From Timema cristinae (lineage: Eukaryota > Arthropoda > Insecta > Phasmatodea > Timematidae), in assembly GCA_039000515.1 (NCBI GenBank), contig JBCFYV010001001.1, forward strand, positions 13,787,620 through 13,851,619: DNA of 64,000 bases. Reading direction: 5' to 3'. Below are positions 21,712 to 32,860 of this stretch, in pieces. Both the position numbers and the translations under genes were made by a program. A model generated the notes under the pieces. The model did no database searches, was not told the origin of the DNA, and worked only from the letters and a program-made list of their open reading frames with translations. Within the stretch, counting starts at the first letter, position 1; the number at the start of each line of letters is the position of its first letter.

Positions 21712-21809
21712 TGCGCATGCGTTGAAATCAAACATGGCTGACGTTTATTATAAATTACACAAGAGCCAAACAAACTTCTTAGAAGGATAATTAATATGTT
21801 TAATAAAAG
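21712..21809 (+). promoter_or_regulatory. Candidate housekeeping promoter and first exon
   Basis: TGCGCATGCG (21712-21721) is a palindromic NRF1-type site. AAACATGGCTGACG (21730-21743) fits the YY1 consensus that often marks the 5' end of housekeeping genes in animals. At 21805-21815 AAAAG|GTAAGTG is a strong 5' splice site with the intron starting at 21810. Between them an ATG inside the YY1-like site opens an 18-codon frame (MADVYYKLHKSQTNFLEG, stop near 21790), and a later ATG at 21796 (MFNK...) runs in frame into the donor. I infer a transcription start near 21730 and a short first exon whose translation begins either downstream or at 21796. No second exon could be identified. Confidence 0.42.
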
Positions 21810-22049
21810 GTAAGTGTTCTTCCTTAAGTCAAAATTCCTTATTTAAATTATTTAAAACATTGATATACGTAGTTCCTTCTGTCCTTTTACTTTCTTAAAT
21901 GGATGTAAATAGAATTATTTGTCAGGCCGGAAATACAGCTTGCAAACTTTGAAGTATTTAATTTCACACGAAATTAAATTGTAAACTAATCACAAAAGTA
22001 TAAAATATAGTGAAATACATGGTAGGGTGGCAAATTACGTCACACACTT

Positions 22050-22193
22050 ACTTAAACCTAGCTAACCAAACCCTCATGACCTTTAGGGTATTTCCTCTTT
22101 TGGGAAAAAGACTCAAGGTACTAGCCGAGAGTCGAACCCGGGATGCCTAACTCGTATCCAGGTGCACTGACCACTAAGTTACAACAGGTGGCC
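22050..22193 (-). mobile_element. SINE-C-related copy, 5' half
   Basis: On the minus strand: GGCCACCTGTTGTAACTTAG, TCCCGGGTTCGACTCTCGGC (B box) and TAGTACCTTGAG, then the AGAGGAAATACCC block. It lines up with the SINE-C head; the 3' half is missing. Confidence 0.6.
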
Positions 22194-22287
22194 GGTTAAT
22201 ATTTATAGAATATATAATATACACCATTTGATAATTGACTCGGTGATTATTTAAACATATAAAAGTATTCTTGAAATTGAAAAATGA

Positions 22288-22510
22288 CACCTGGACATGG
22301 GAATCGAACCCAGGACCTTGTGCTTAGTACGTCAATGCTCTAACCACTGGGCTATCCAGGTATCGTCCCAGGACCAGGACCATTCTCCACTCATATTTTA
22401 AGGCAGAGTCTATGATGGACGTGCGGAAATCGTCGGCTACAAATATCCAGATGGACTAATCCTCACTAAAAAGCATAAATAATATCTCTGGCTATTTGAT
22501 TCTTACATAT
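22288..22510 (-). mobile_element. Element E copy with best-preserved tRNA-like fold
   Basis: On the minus strand the tRNA-like module (22288-22362) closes with a perfect 7-bp stem ACCTGGA/TCCAGGT and has B box GGGTTCGATTCCC. The anticodon stem-loop is mismatched and the loop would read ACT, so it is a pseudo-tRNA. Upstream are the conserved words TCCGCACGTCCATCATAGAC and TTTTAAGGCAGAGT (plus-strand reading). The hairpin core (AGATGGACTAATCCTCACTA, 22454-22473) is reversed relative to the copy at 5408. Confidence 0.65.
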
Positions 22511-22519
22511 AATATAAGG

Positions 22520-23050
22520 GTAAATAATTGTATTGTTCAAATATTGTACGGAATCACACGTGCCATGTGAACAGTATTCAGATAAAATAAAAACTCGTGT
22601 GCAATTAATATGACCAAGATAATGTCAAATTTTTTTTTGTACGAAATGTTGTGGTAGGAGATATTGTGTGTCGTGTGTAAAGGGCTTAACATAAGCCATG
22701 CAATACATATCTTGCATTTCTTTTTAACTCAAACCTTTTGACGTATCAGAGTAGGATCATAGCCATTGTATTGTCATGAATGTTAAAGGTGAGCTGAAAT
22801 CTAAGTACTTGTTCAGAGATTTATGGACGGCTTGTCTAAAGTTAAACCTACAGAAGACATAAAGCTTTCGTAACGTATTCAAGAAATCCCAGTATTACAA
22901 GGATTTTTCTTACCAATGTTACAGCAATAACATTCTCCGTGCGATCCTTTTACTTACTATGAATACGACAGAAATAGATGACTAAATTATAGATTTAACA
23001 GCTGGTTTAATCTAGTGGGTAGATAAACCAGATTTATTTTCAGCATTAAA
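22520..23050. other. No supported gene
   Basis: Moderately AT-rich; no repeat or coding signal. Confidence 0.5.
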
Positions 23051-23051
23051 T

Positions 23052-23125
23052 ACAACCTGTTTTATTCCACCGCATCGTATTATTCGATCGGATTATATGT
23101 ATACATTAGTTATTACGCTAACGGA
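23052..23125 (-). mobile_element. SINE-B tail fragment
   Basis: CACCGCATCGTATTATTCGA followed by GATTATATGTATACATTAGTT and TTACGCTAACGG is a decayed SINE-B tail. Confidence 0.45.
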
Positions 23126-23760
23126 CAAGTAGTGTTGCCACTATTTTCTTAATACAAAATTCTATGGGTTTTCCAAGTTTTCTAGATGCAAAAAAGTAAT
23201 ATTAAGGGAGTAAATTTCACGTTTCATAGAATTGACTCTTGTAAAATCATGTAATTGGTGTTTTGAAAATCATGATTTGACCTTGATAGTGAAAGTTATG
23301 TGGTTGTTACGCATCCCAATGTTTCAAGGAGAAAAAATTACGGAAGTTGGGGTAGTTATGAGATGTAATTGATTCAACGTGCTTTTCAGTTAATTATTGT
23401 TTCTTCTATACAAAAAGGCCTACTACCAAAATCTTGCAGATTATGGTTACAAATTCACAAATATTACAGTGGTTTCTTTTCAGTATTTTGTATGTTTCCT
23501 TGTGTTTTTCTGGCTATTTCCAGATACAAATAAATCATAGTTTATATTTTCCCAGTTCTCCCGGTATATCATTGATTTCTTCATTTGACATCGTAAAAAT
23601 TTTATTAGGTTTGCTAGTTTTTTCATTCAAAACAATTAATTTTACCATTTTGTGGCAATTAACCAAATCTTATAGTAAAACCGTTTAATCCATCTTAGTT
23701 ACATTGTGTTTTTAAAATAGAGCACAGAAAACTATACTAATGTGACGTCTGGTACGTTAT
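23126..23760. other. No supported gene
   Basis: A plus-strand frame at 23434-23688 is 84 codons long, rich in hydrophobic residues and AT-driven. I see no splice sites or family signature and leave it uncalled. Confidence 0.45.
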
Positions 23761-26032
23761 TATTTACCTAATCTACGTACTATCCGTGGGGAAAAAGAGG
23801 TTTATAAGACGTCTGTTTGAAGCTGTATTACCTACGTAAGCTACTTACTATCCGTGGGGAAAAAGAGGTTTATAAGACGTCTGTTTGAAGCTGTATTACC
23901 TACATAAGCTACGTACTATCCGTGGGGATAGAGAGGTTTATAAGACGTCTGTTTGAAGCTGTATTACCTACGTAAGCTACGTACTATCCGTGGGGATAGA
24001 GAGGTTTATAAGACGTCTGTTTGAAGCTGTATTACCTACGTAAGCTACGTACTATCCGTGGGATAGAGAGGTTTATAAGACGTCTGTTTGAAGCTGTATT
24101 ACCTACGTAAGCTACGTACTATCCGTGGGGATAGATAGGTTTATAAGACGTCTGTTTGAAGCTGTATTACCTACGTAAGCTACGTACTATCCGTGGGGAT
24201 AGAGAGGTTTATAAGACGTCTGTTTGAAGCTGTATTACCTACGTAAGCTACGTACTATCCGTGGGGATAGAGAGGTTTATAAGACGTCTGTTTGAAGCTG
24301 TATTACCTACGTAAGCTACGTACTATCCGTGGGGATAGAGAGGTTTATAAGACGTCTGTTTGAAGCTGTATTACCTACGTAAGCTACGTACTATCCGTGG
24401 GGATAGATAGGTTTATAAGACGTCTGTTTGAAGCTGTATTACCTACGTAAGCTACGTACTATCCGTGGGGATAGAGAGGTTTATAAGACGTCTGTTTGAA
24501 GCTGTATTACCTACGTAAGCTACGTACTATCCGTGGGGATAGAGAGGTTTATAAGACGTCTGTTTGAAGCTGTATTACCTACGTAAGCTACGTACTATCC
24601 GTGGGGATAGAGAGGTTTATAAGACGTCTGTTTGAAGCTGTATTACCTACGTAAGCTACGTACTATCCGTGAGGATAGAGAGGTTTATAAGACGTCTGTT
24701 TGAAGCTGTATTACCTACGTAAGCTACGTACTATCCGTGGGGATAGATAGGTTTATAAGACGTCTGTTTGAAGCTGTATTACCTACATAAGCTACGTACT
24801 ATCCGTGGGGATAGAGAGGTTTATAAGACGTCTGTTTGAAGCTGTATTACCTACGTAAGCTACGTACTATCCGTGGGGATAGAGAGGTTTATAAGACGTC
24901 TGTTTGAAGCTGTATTACCTACATAAGCTACGTACTATCCGTGGGGATAGAGAGGTTTATAAGACGTCTGTTTGAAGCTGTATTACCTACGTAAGCTACG
25001 TACTATCCGTGGGGATAGAGAGGTTTATAAGACGTCTGTTTGAAGCTGTATTACCTACGTAAGCTACGTACTATCCGTGGGGATAGATAGGTTTATAAGA
25101 CGTCTGTTTGAAGCTGTATTACCTACATAAGCTACGTACTATCCGTGGGGATAGAGAGGTTTATAAGACGTCTGTTTGAAGCTGTATTACCTACATAAGC
25201 TACGTACTATCCGTGGGGATAGATAGGTTTATAAGACGTCTGTTTGAAGCTGTATTACCTACATAAGCTACGTACTATCCGTGGGGATAGAAGGTTTATA
25301 AGACGTCTGTTTGAAGCTGTATTACCTACGTAAGCTACGTACTATCCGTGGGGATAGATAGGTTTATAAGACGTCTGTTTGAAGCTGTATTACCTACGTA
25401 AGCTACGTACTATCCGTGGGGATAGAGAGGTTTATAAGACGTCTGTTTGAAGCTGTATTACCTACGTAAGCTACGTACTATCCGTGGGGATAGAGAGGTT
25501 TATAAGACGTCTGTTTGAAGCTGTATTACCTACGTAAGCTACGTACTATCCGTGGGATAGAGAGGTTTATAAGACGTCTGTTTGAAGCTGTATTACCTAC
25601 GTAAGCTACGTACTATCCGTGGGGATAGAGAGGTTTATAAGACGTCTGTTTGAAGCTGTATTACCTACGTAAGCTACGTACTATCCGTGGGGATAGAGAG
25701 GTTTATAAGACGTCTGTTTGAAGCTGTATTACCTACGTAAGCTACGTAGTATCCGTGGGGATAGAGAGGTTTATAAGACGTCTGTATGAAGCTGTATCAC
25801 CTACGTAAGCTACGTACTATCCGTGGGGATAGAGAGGTTTATAAGACGTCTGTTTGAAGCTGTATTACCTACGTAAGCTACGTACTATCCGTGGGGATAG
25901 AGAGGTTTATAAGACGTCTGTTTGAAGCTGTATTACCTACGTAAGCTACGTACTATCCGTGGGATAGATAGGTTTATAAGACGTCTGTTTGAAGCTGTAT
26001 TACCTACGTAAGCTACGTAGTATCCACGGGAT
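23761..26032. repeat. 68-bp satellite array, 33 full units
   Basis: The unit starts CTACGTACTATCCGTGGGGA and continues AGAGGTTTATAAGACGTC, TGTTTGAAGCTGTATTAC. Counting unit starts from 23773 to 26013 gives 33 complete units: 29 of 68 bp and four of 67 bp (near 24060, 25288, 25555 and 25965), plus partial units at both ends. Most units differ at no more than three sites. Seven carry ATAGATAGG instead of ATAGAGAGG, and six carry CCTACATAAG. The first two and the 30th and last units are the most divergent, the pattern expected when unequal exchange homogenises the interior. Each typical unit contains a small hairpin, CTATCC-GTGG-GGATAG. The unit length is not a multiple of three, and stops occur in all frames. 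Confidence 0.97.
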
Positions 26033-26043
26033 GAGACGGGTTC

Positions 26044-26241
26044 TTAATGTGGATATAAAGGGAATGTGAGAAAAGACCAGTGTATTTCCACTTTTTATAT
26101 AAAAAAGGGTTTTAATGGAACTATATATTTGTATAGAAGCTATATTTGATTTATTTTGACGCAAAAAAAAAAGTGTTTTACCATAAAAATTGCAAAAACA
26201 AAATCCTGGTATTTTCTTGCGTTCCCGCATCCCCACCTTGA
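26044..26241. mobile_element. FB1 foldback element, shortened, beside the satellite
   Basis: TTAATGTGGATATAAAGGGA and GAGAAAAGACCAGTG match the FB1 left end (compare 29800). The right end TGCGTTCCCGCATCCCCACC is followed by TTGA. The centre is deleted. It begins 12 bases after the last satellite bases. Confidence 0.65.
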
Positions 26242-27056
26242 GCCGTCTGTTTAAAGATGTAGGTAGGCCTACTACCCTTATAAGTTTGTCGTTGTCTGGA
26301 GGGGGGACACGGGCTCTTAAGATGTCTGGTTCACGATACCTACCTAAAATATACGTTTTTCTATGGAGCAAGATGGGCTTTTTTTTTTTTAACAGCATAT
26401 AATTTTTAAAGCAATTTCCAGTTTGTATTTTTGTTTTAAACTATTCGGTGTTTACGGCGTTAATAATTGGATTGTATTAAAAAAAATAATTAGCTTAGTT
26501 ATTTGTGAAGGAACACAAAAAATACTCTATTAATAATACTTTCAGTGGGTCGGGGGTAGCGTCCTTCCCTGTCCACCAAACCACCTTCCTTTCTTATTGC
26601 CACTTGGAAGAAAACTTGTATTCATTTTTCTCCAGACAACGTTTTATTAAGAGCTAAATTAGAATGGATGCTAGCAAGTAGGTTTAAGCGTCACAATGGT
26701 TGACCCCCCCCCCCCCAACCTCTCCTCACCAACCACCTGTTTATTATAAAGAAAGTTATATTTTTACTTAGGGGTAAGACATCGGTATTATTAAATAATA
26801 GGGACCAGCATCGATGAGTATGAGCATTAAGAGCGTGCATAATATGCCAATCAACCCTGTGGTACACCATTTAAAACTGGACAGAATTATATATATATAT
26901 TTATATTTATTTGTGTATATATATATATTTTATTTATTTACTAGCCCCTTCCCCGTAAAAAAATATTGTAAAGAATCCTGTAAAACATAGCTTCAAATCA
27001 CCATCATGTCAATATAAAAACAAAACTTTTTTTTTACAATACAGTCCTACCATCAA
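26242..27056. other. No supported gene; low-complexity tracts
   Basis: Contains a T-run at 26379-26390, a C-run at 26705-26716 and (AT)n near 26890-26930. The long minus-strand frame through 26000-26398 is a by-product of FB1 and flanking DNA. Confidence 0.55.
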
Positions 27057-27360
27057 TGTGTGTATAGCCCCCTCCCTCTTTTTATCCTCCCTCCTATTTT
27101 CATCTCATTCCTCTTTCTTCACCCCTAATCCCCCCCCCCCACTCCCTTCAACAACACCACTTTATCTTCAACAATTTTTTTTTTCCAACGACTATATAAT
27201 ATACTATCGACATTTTTATGATGAATTAATGTTACTCGCTGATAATGTAGCTTTATATTGGTGAAAGAATTTTTAAAATCGGTCCAGTAGTTTTTGAGTT
27301 TATCCATTACAAATAAACAAAAAAAATCAAATCTTTCTTCTGTATAATATTAGTATAGAT
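27057..27360 (+). mobile_element. RTE/BovB-type LINE 3' end
   Basis: The block AAAATCGGTCCAGTAGTTTT, TGAGTTTATCCATTAC, an AAC-rich stretch, then TATAATATTAGTATAGAT is the characteristic 3' end of RTE-like elements seen in many insect genomes (recognised from memory). The 5' portion is a C/T-rich low-complexity stretch. The terminal TATAATATTAGTATAGAT makes the strand assignment safe. No ORF is left. Confidence 0.55.
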
Positions 27361-27389
27361 TTATTTATCACCATGTATATTATACTTAT

Positions 27390-27597
27390 TCAGATTATAA
27401 CCATAAATGATAATTACTCTAATGGGGTATGAATGAGGGATGAAGAATTTTAGATGTAACCTACCCGTATTTGCATGGAAAAAAGAGTGGGAAACCACTA
27501 AGGAAAAAAAAAAACATATTCTGTAGAGCCGACCAATATTCGAACCCTGAGATCACGAGAGTGACGCCTTAGACCGTTCGGCCACTGGATACGGGTG
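27390..27597 (-). mobile_element. SINE-B copy, tail end decayed
   Basis: GATTATAACCATAAATGATA at the left, TACCCGTATTTGCATGG and AAAGAGTGGGAAACCA in the body, and the 5' end TTCGGCCACTGGATACGGGT at the right. Confidence 0.6.
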
Positions 27598-28265
27598 GCA
27601 AAATAATATTAAGCCCATTCATCTTAACCAGATTACTACATTGCCGTGATATTTTAAGAATATCCGATAACTCTTCATAAATCTATGGATTCAGGTCGTA
27701 ATGCGATTTATATCTCGCATCATAATATAAATCATACCCGTAGAAACTTGTTGAACACATACAAAATCACCATAATACTGGTGTTAGTGAAAGGTGGATT
27801 CCTTAAACATGTATTTTGTATTTAAATAAAACTCTACCCTGACTTTCAATGCTGCGTTAGTTGTGTTTTTTTTTATTAGAGGTGTGAAACATACGTGTAC
27901 ATTAAATATAAAAGTATTATTTATTTTAATAAAACATACTGGCTAAAGTACATGCTTTGCAATCAATATTCTTTGGTGAAATTGTATGTGGTCTTATTTA
28001 CTCTCCAATTTGTTTTTTTTGAAACTTGTACACAGTACAATATTAGTAATTACTGCGAATGCCTTTTTATGGGCGTAGAATATGATTGAGTGAAAACTTG
28101 AGAAAATACTATCTCCTATTTAGTGGTCAGTATTATTAATATTTTACTATTTTCTCAATATAATTTAATCAGTATTAATACTATCCATCAATGTACAAAT
28201 ATATTAAAGTAGTTTTAGCAGTTTCTGTTACTATCAGATTCTGTTATTTATATCGTTTTCCACTT
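27598..28265. other. AT-rich DNA, no supported feature
   Basis: Nothing recognisable. Confidence 0.5.
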
Positions 28266-28267
28266 TA

Positions 28268-28312
<45 letters not shown>
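28266..28312. repeat. (TTA)n microsatellite
   Basis: About 15 TTA/ATT units directly upstream of an FB1 copy; no SINE tail attached. Confidence 0.9.
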
Positions 28313-28327
28313 GCAGGATTGCCAATA

Positions 28328-28718
28328 TTAAGGTGAGAATGTAGGTAACGCGAGTTAAGGGCAGTGTTTTTGAAGTTTTTATGGCAAAATGTTTTTGGCC
28401 AATATAAATAAAATATTGCTCCAGTAGAAATATAGAGCCTAATTTTCTTCACATGGTGATATTGAAAGTTTTTGAATATTTGTCATGAGCATAGCGGTAT
28501 TAGACGAGGAACATTTTAAATGAAGAGAAAAAGTTGCCATTAAATTCTAGGACACCCTTGACAAATATTCAAGGATTGTTAAATTGCCATGTGAAGAAAA
28601 TTAGATTCTAAGTTTCTACTATAGAAATATTTTATTTCTTTTGGCCAAAAATATGTTATTCTATAATAACTGCGAAAACACTGCCCTTAACTATTTTTTT
28701 CCTACTTTCGCACCTTAA
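28328..28718. mobile_element. FB1 foldback element, reference copy
   Basis: A complete 391-bp inverted-repeat element. It opens TTAAGGTGAGAATGTAGG and closes CTACTTTCGCACCTTAA, and the two arms of about 160 bp mirror each other: GGGCAGTGTTTTTGAAG against AAAACACTGCCC, TTTTCTTCACATGG against CCATGTGAAGAAAATT. The centre carries GCATAGCGGTATTAG and ATGAAGAGAAAAAGTTGCC. TTAA at both ends fits either a TTAA target (piggyBac-like) or a TA target (Tc1/mariner-like) if the first T belongs to the flank. No ORF, so non-autonomous. Confidence 0.85.
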
Positions 28719-28722
28719 AAAT

Positions 28723-29549
28723 GTCTTAGGTTCAGGTCTGTGAAAGAGGGCTTTCACCGATATTATATGACTCAATTGGAGAGTACTATTTATAGCAAAT
28801 TAGTTTTTCCATTCTCTCCAAACGAATCTGTTTATTCTCAAATCCCATCTCTTAGTCCTGTTACCTTACGTTATAAAGTTTTGGTCATCTTTAGAAAGTA
28901 TTAGTTCTGAATACTAACAGTTTTATAAATAAAATCCATTTTAATACAACTTATTATTTTATTTTCAAATTTTCATCATCATGATAAAAATACTACTATA
29001 AATAAATAAAGTAATATTTTGTTTTAATTAATTTGAATGAATCCCCTACCACCTAAAAAGGCAATTCATTATTGTATTTTAATTAATGTTTAATTTGCCT
29101 TAGAAGGACTTCGTGTTTCGTTAAAAATACAAACCAGCAATAAATCCACACATATCTTTTTTTTTCTCAACAAACTAATTCCACTAGAACGAAATCTGAA
29201 AATATCATTAGTCAGTAAAAAGAACTAAAAGAAATTATGCCATCATAATTCACCTCACAATTTTTAATATATTCAAGTCACGTTTGGATACCCACTAGAT
29301 TCCAAAACGGTTCCTCTCCTATTACACAATTTAAATATGACAAAAAAAAATAGGCCTAGGGGTCAGATCGAACACCATTCCAACTTCTTACGTTTTGAGA
29401 TTTAAAAGGTACTATGTCAATTATTATTGTTCACTTTACACTTAACTATCGATAAGGCAGATTTTGGACATAATCAAAAACGCGTTGGAGGGCAAAACAT
29501 ATCAACAGCGCACGAAGCTATGGATAAAAAAAAGGTGCATATCTCGTAT
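28723..29549. other. No supported gene
   Basis: AT-rich unique sequence. The frame starting at 29427 runs into SINE-D and is not credible as a gene. Confidence 0.5.
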
Positions 29550-29802
29550 AAAAACGCACAGGGAATAAACAGCTGGAAAGTATGTGAAAATATCTTTTCC
29601 GAGAAAATTGGCAGGTTATTTCACGTTCGCTCATAGAAATTCAGTGTGAAATGTAACGGGGGACCACCGTATTTCCGTTCCCCTAGTACATGGGCTTTCT
29701 ACCAGATGGTGCAGGTATCACTAACCAGTCGAAGGGCTGACTTCATGCACAGCGCTGGATGAATAGAAATCACATCAAATTAACCTTCAGGTTGTTGACC
29801 TA
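29550..29802 (+). mobile_element. SINE-D, 5' truncated
   Basis: From GGCAGGTTATTTCACGTTCG and GAAATTCAGTGTGAAATG through CCCCTAGTACATGGGCTTTC and CCAGATGGTGCAGGTATCAC to the 3' end TTCAGGTTGTTGACC. Identical order to 38126-38525. Confidence 0.7.
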
Positions 29803-30193
29803 AGGGGGTATGGAAGGGGACGCGAGAAAAGACCAGTGTTATTACAGTTTTTATGGCAACACATTTTATTGGCCAAAATAAATAAAATACACCTCCAGTA
29901 CAAACATAGAGCTTAATTTTCTTCAAATATTGAGACCAACAGTTGTTGAATATCTGTCAAGAGCATGGAGGCACTATCTAACAAACTTTTTAAATGGATA
30001 GAAAAAATTATCATTAAATTTCAGAACACCCTTGACAGATATTCAAGAATTTTGAGGTCGCCATGTGAAGACAATTAAATTCTATATTTGAACTGGAGCA
30101 ATATTAATTTATTTTATCCAAAAAAAGTTTTTTTTAATAAAAACTGAACAAACGCTGGCCTTTACTAAAGTCCCCTTCCATTCCTTACATTAA
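29800..30193. mobile_element. FB1 foldback element, full length
   Basis: CTAAGGGGGTATGGAAGGGG to CCATTCCTTACATTAA, with both arms readable (GAGAAAAGACCAGTG / AACAAACGCTGGCCTTTAC). It sits exactly at the 3' end of a SINE-D copy. Confidence 0.75.
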
Positions 30194-31641
30194 AAGGGGT
30201 AAGGTTTGGTTCATAATTGAACCATCAGGTCATAAATTATTTTATTAGTTGAATTAAAGACTTACTTAATAATCATCATTTTTAAAATGTATTGTTCAGT
30301 TTAAAATTACTTTTTAAATATTGATTCACATTAAATCTAGCTTTAATCCATTATTTTCCCAAATGTTACCACCATTTTCTACGCGTTCTTCTTTATAACA
30401 AGACTTGAAATCTAAGGCGAGAGAGAGAGAGAGAGAGTGCAAGAGTTGAAGGGAGGAGATACTAGCTATTAAGATTATTCCCAATATCCGTGAAATAAAT
30501 TTGATAAAGAAAGTCGACCACTATTTGGGACCTCTGAAGTCGTTTTTTGACACGTTCATAAATTAACAATATCACTGCTGGATTAAGTTGATGCAAATTA
30601 CATATTTTTTCGTTTCATATTTAGTACCTGACCAGTTTTTTTTTTAGTAAGACGAGACACATTTATTTGTTTTTATTATTATTGGATGCCCGTAGTATGG
30701 TTTCTTGTTAGAATAACAATGAAAAGAGGGCAAGTTTGTTTAGTAAATTAAACCAGTTATCTTTCGTAAATTCCTCATGGATATTTATGTTAAAAACAAT
30801 CGAAGGTTTCAAATGCATAAATTAGTTTATTTTTTAAGTTTATTTAAAAATTAAATTTTAAATTTTAGTATCTTCCCTAATACTGAAGTATGCACTTAAA
30901 TGAGGCCTGGCCACTTAATATAAGATGAAACGTCAAATTTAAATGTGTTCCTAACAGGAAGAATATCTAATCTCTAAAGACGTAGTATAAAGACCGACGT
31001 TCGGTGGAAAACCCGATGCCATGAATTTTATTGAAATTTCCCCGTATTTAAATTACTTAAAAGGCGGCTCATTTTCCACTAGAGCGTATGTTATCAAATA
31101 TGTTGATTAATTAGAAACACAATTAAGGCCCTTAGTAAATTCCAGTTCCGTTAAACCATTATGAACAACCATGATTATAATAAATTAAATAGTTGTGGAA
31201 AATATATGTATTCTATGGCTAGGATAAAAAAAAAATTTTGATTAAGAATTTATATACATTTAATAGCACTATTGAAACTATTATTTTTAACACAAGAAAC
31301 TCGATTTACATACACATTTTTAGCACATTTGTATTTAAGATAAAATAATATATATTATATCGTGTTACTAGTTTATTTACAAGTCCAATTATTTATTAGG
31401 AAATTAACATCTACATTTTAGTTATTAAATAGATATTTGACATAATATTTTTTAAGAAATAGTTTAAAAAATATTTAAAGACAGCTCAAAGTATTTGATA
31501 ATAATATATCTAAGCTACTTTAGCTAATATATAGGCCTATACTTTTAATAATATTTTAATTATGATAAAGAATATTTTCACTCATACCACTTGATATGCA
31601 AGCTTGTACTCAATCGTGATTAATTAGTTACTTTTATTTTA
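30194..31641. other. No supported gene
   Basis: AT-rich. Contains a (GA)n tract at 30419-30437. No recurring repeat or exon-like frame. Confidence 0.5.
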
Positions 31642-31886
31642 GCACCGCATCTTAATTCCTGTTCAGGTTATACGGATATGTGCTAATTTCGCTAATGAGT
31701 TAAGGATGAAAAACGATGAATTTAGAAGAAGTGTACCCGCAATTTCGTAGAGGGAAAGTATAAAATAATGTAGGAAAAGACACCCTTAGTACACCCAACC
31801 GGGACTCGAGCCCCGATCTCCTTGTCATCAGCGGTTTAGTGTATTGAGGAAGTGACGCCTTAGACCATGAAGTCACCGAAGCAGGT
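31642..31886 (-). mobile_element. SINE-B, full length, mutated
   Basis: Tail GCACCGCATCTTAATTCC at the left edge, B-box region CCGGGACTCGAGCCCCGATC, 5' end GTCACCGAAGCAGGT at the right edge. Confidence 0.78.
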
Positions 31887-32033
31887 ATTTAGTATTAAGC
31901 TGTTTTTGATCATGGATCGTTCTTGTTCTTCGAGGTCATCTATAAGTTAACAAAACTTGTCTGATGTTGATACTTTCACTGGTCTTAGAGATAGTCCATA
32001 TTTTCGTAATTTGTAGCCCATTCATTCATTACA

Positions 32034-32271
32034 CCTACAGTAGCCCCATGACTTCTTTGGTGCTGACTGACAGTTCACAGCTGATGGCTTTGAAAAGTTA
32101 CCAGACCAAAGTATGTATCCCTACGCCGAACCATATGATCTGCAAAAAACATGTGTTTAGAAATTGTCACTTCTAACAGTTAACATTTAGGTATATACCT
32201 AAATGTTGACCGTCAGAAGTCAGCTTTGAGCTGTCAGTCAGCACCAAAGAAGCCATGGGGCTACTGTATTT
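32034..32271. repeat. Interrupted palindrome (foldback)
   Basis: The outer arm TACAGTAGCCCCATGACTTC (32034-) is mirrored by GAAGCCATGGGGCTACTGTA (ending about 32270). The inner arm ACATTTAGGTATA is mirrored at once by TATACCTAAATGT at 32186-32212. The left arm has about 85 extra bases (about 32085-32169) with no partner on the right, so the palindrome was interrupted on one side. Confidence 0.8.
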
Positions 32272-32860
32272 ACCCACAGGAGGTAAAATTTATTAAGAAT
32301 ATCCGAATTCTTCAACTAACATTAATGTTTTCACAACACACACTACACATTAACGAAATATTATAGTCATAAATATATAATTTTATAATATGTATTCTGC
32401 AAATGTATGCAAAGTGGTGATAGTATAATATAATTTGCGATACGAGAGCACACTTGGTGGTGAAGGGATACAATATGACGCCACACCTGGTTTATCATAT
32501 CTAGGAATACACCACGTGAAGAGTTTTTGATATGTCTGATTCGTGGGGACCAGTCACCAATCTTACCATAATAAAACTTAAAAAAAAAAAAAAAATTACC
32601 TAAAAGGACATGGAAGTGCGAGACATTAACAAAAAAAAAAAAACTGAATGGTTTGGTTTAGTTTATGTTTATGTGTGACATGGTAAGTAGGTGGTCGAGC
32701 GTCATACGTGTCAGAACATGTGAAGTTGGAAGAAAAACGGGTTATGTACAAATAACAAGGAAACCGATACTTTTCTAATTCAAACAAAACAATCTCTCTA
32801 GGCTTAAAATAGAAGGACACAATAAATATAAATTTAAAATACCTCATAAGAATATCCAAA
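32272..32860. other. No supported gene
   Basis: AT-rich with A-runs at about 32580-32595 and 32630-32643. Confidence 0.5.

Noticed and set aside
23761..26032. A CRISPR array
   Set aside because: The 68-bp units are contiguous and nearly identical with no unique spacers, there are no cas genes, and the window is animal-type DNA. It is a satellite.
26000..26398. A 132-codon minus-strand protein, the longest frame in the window
   Set aside because: It runs from flanking DNA through the shortened FB1 into the satellite; composition is AT-driven and no family is visible.
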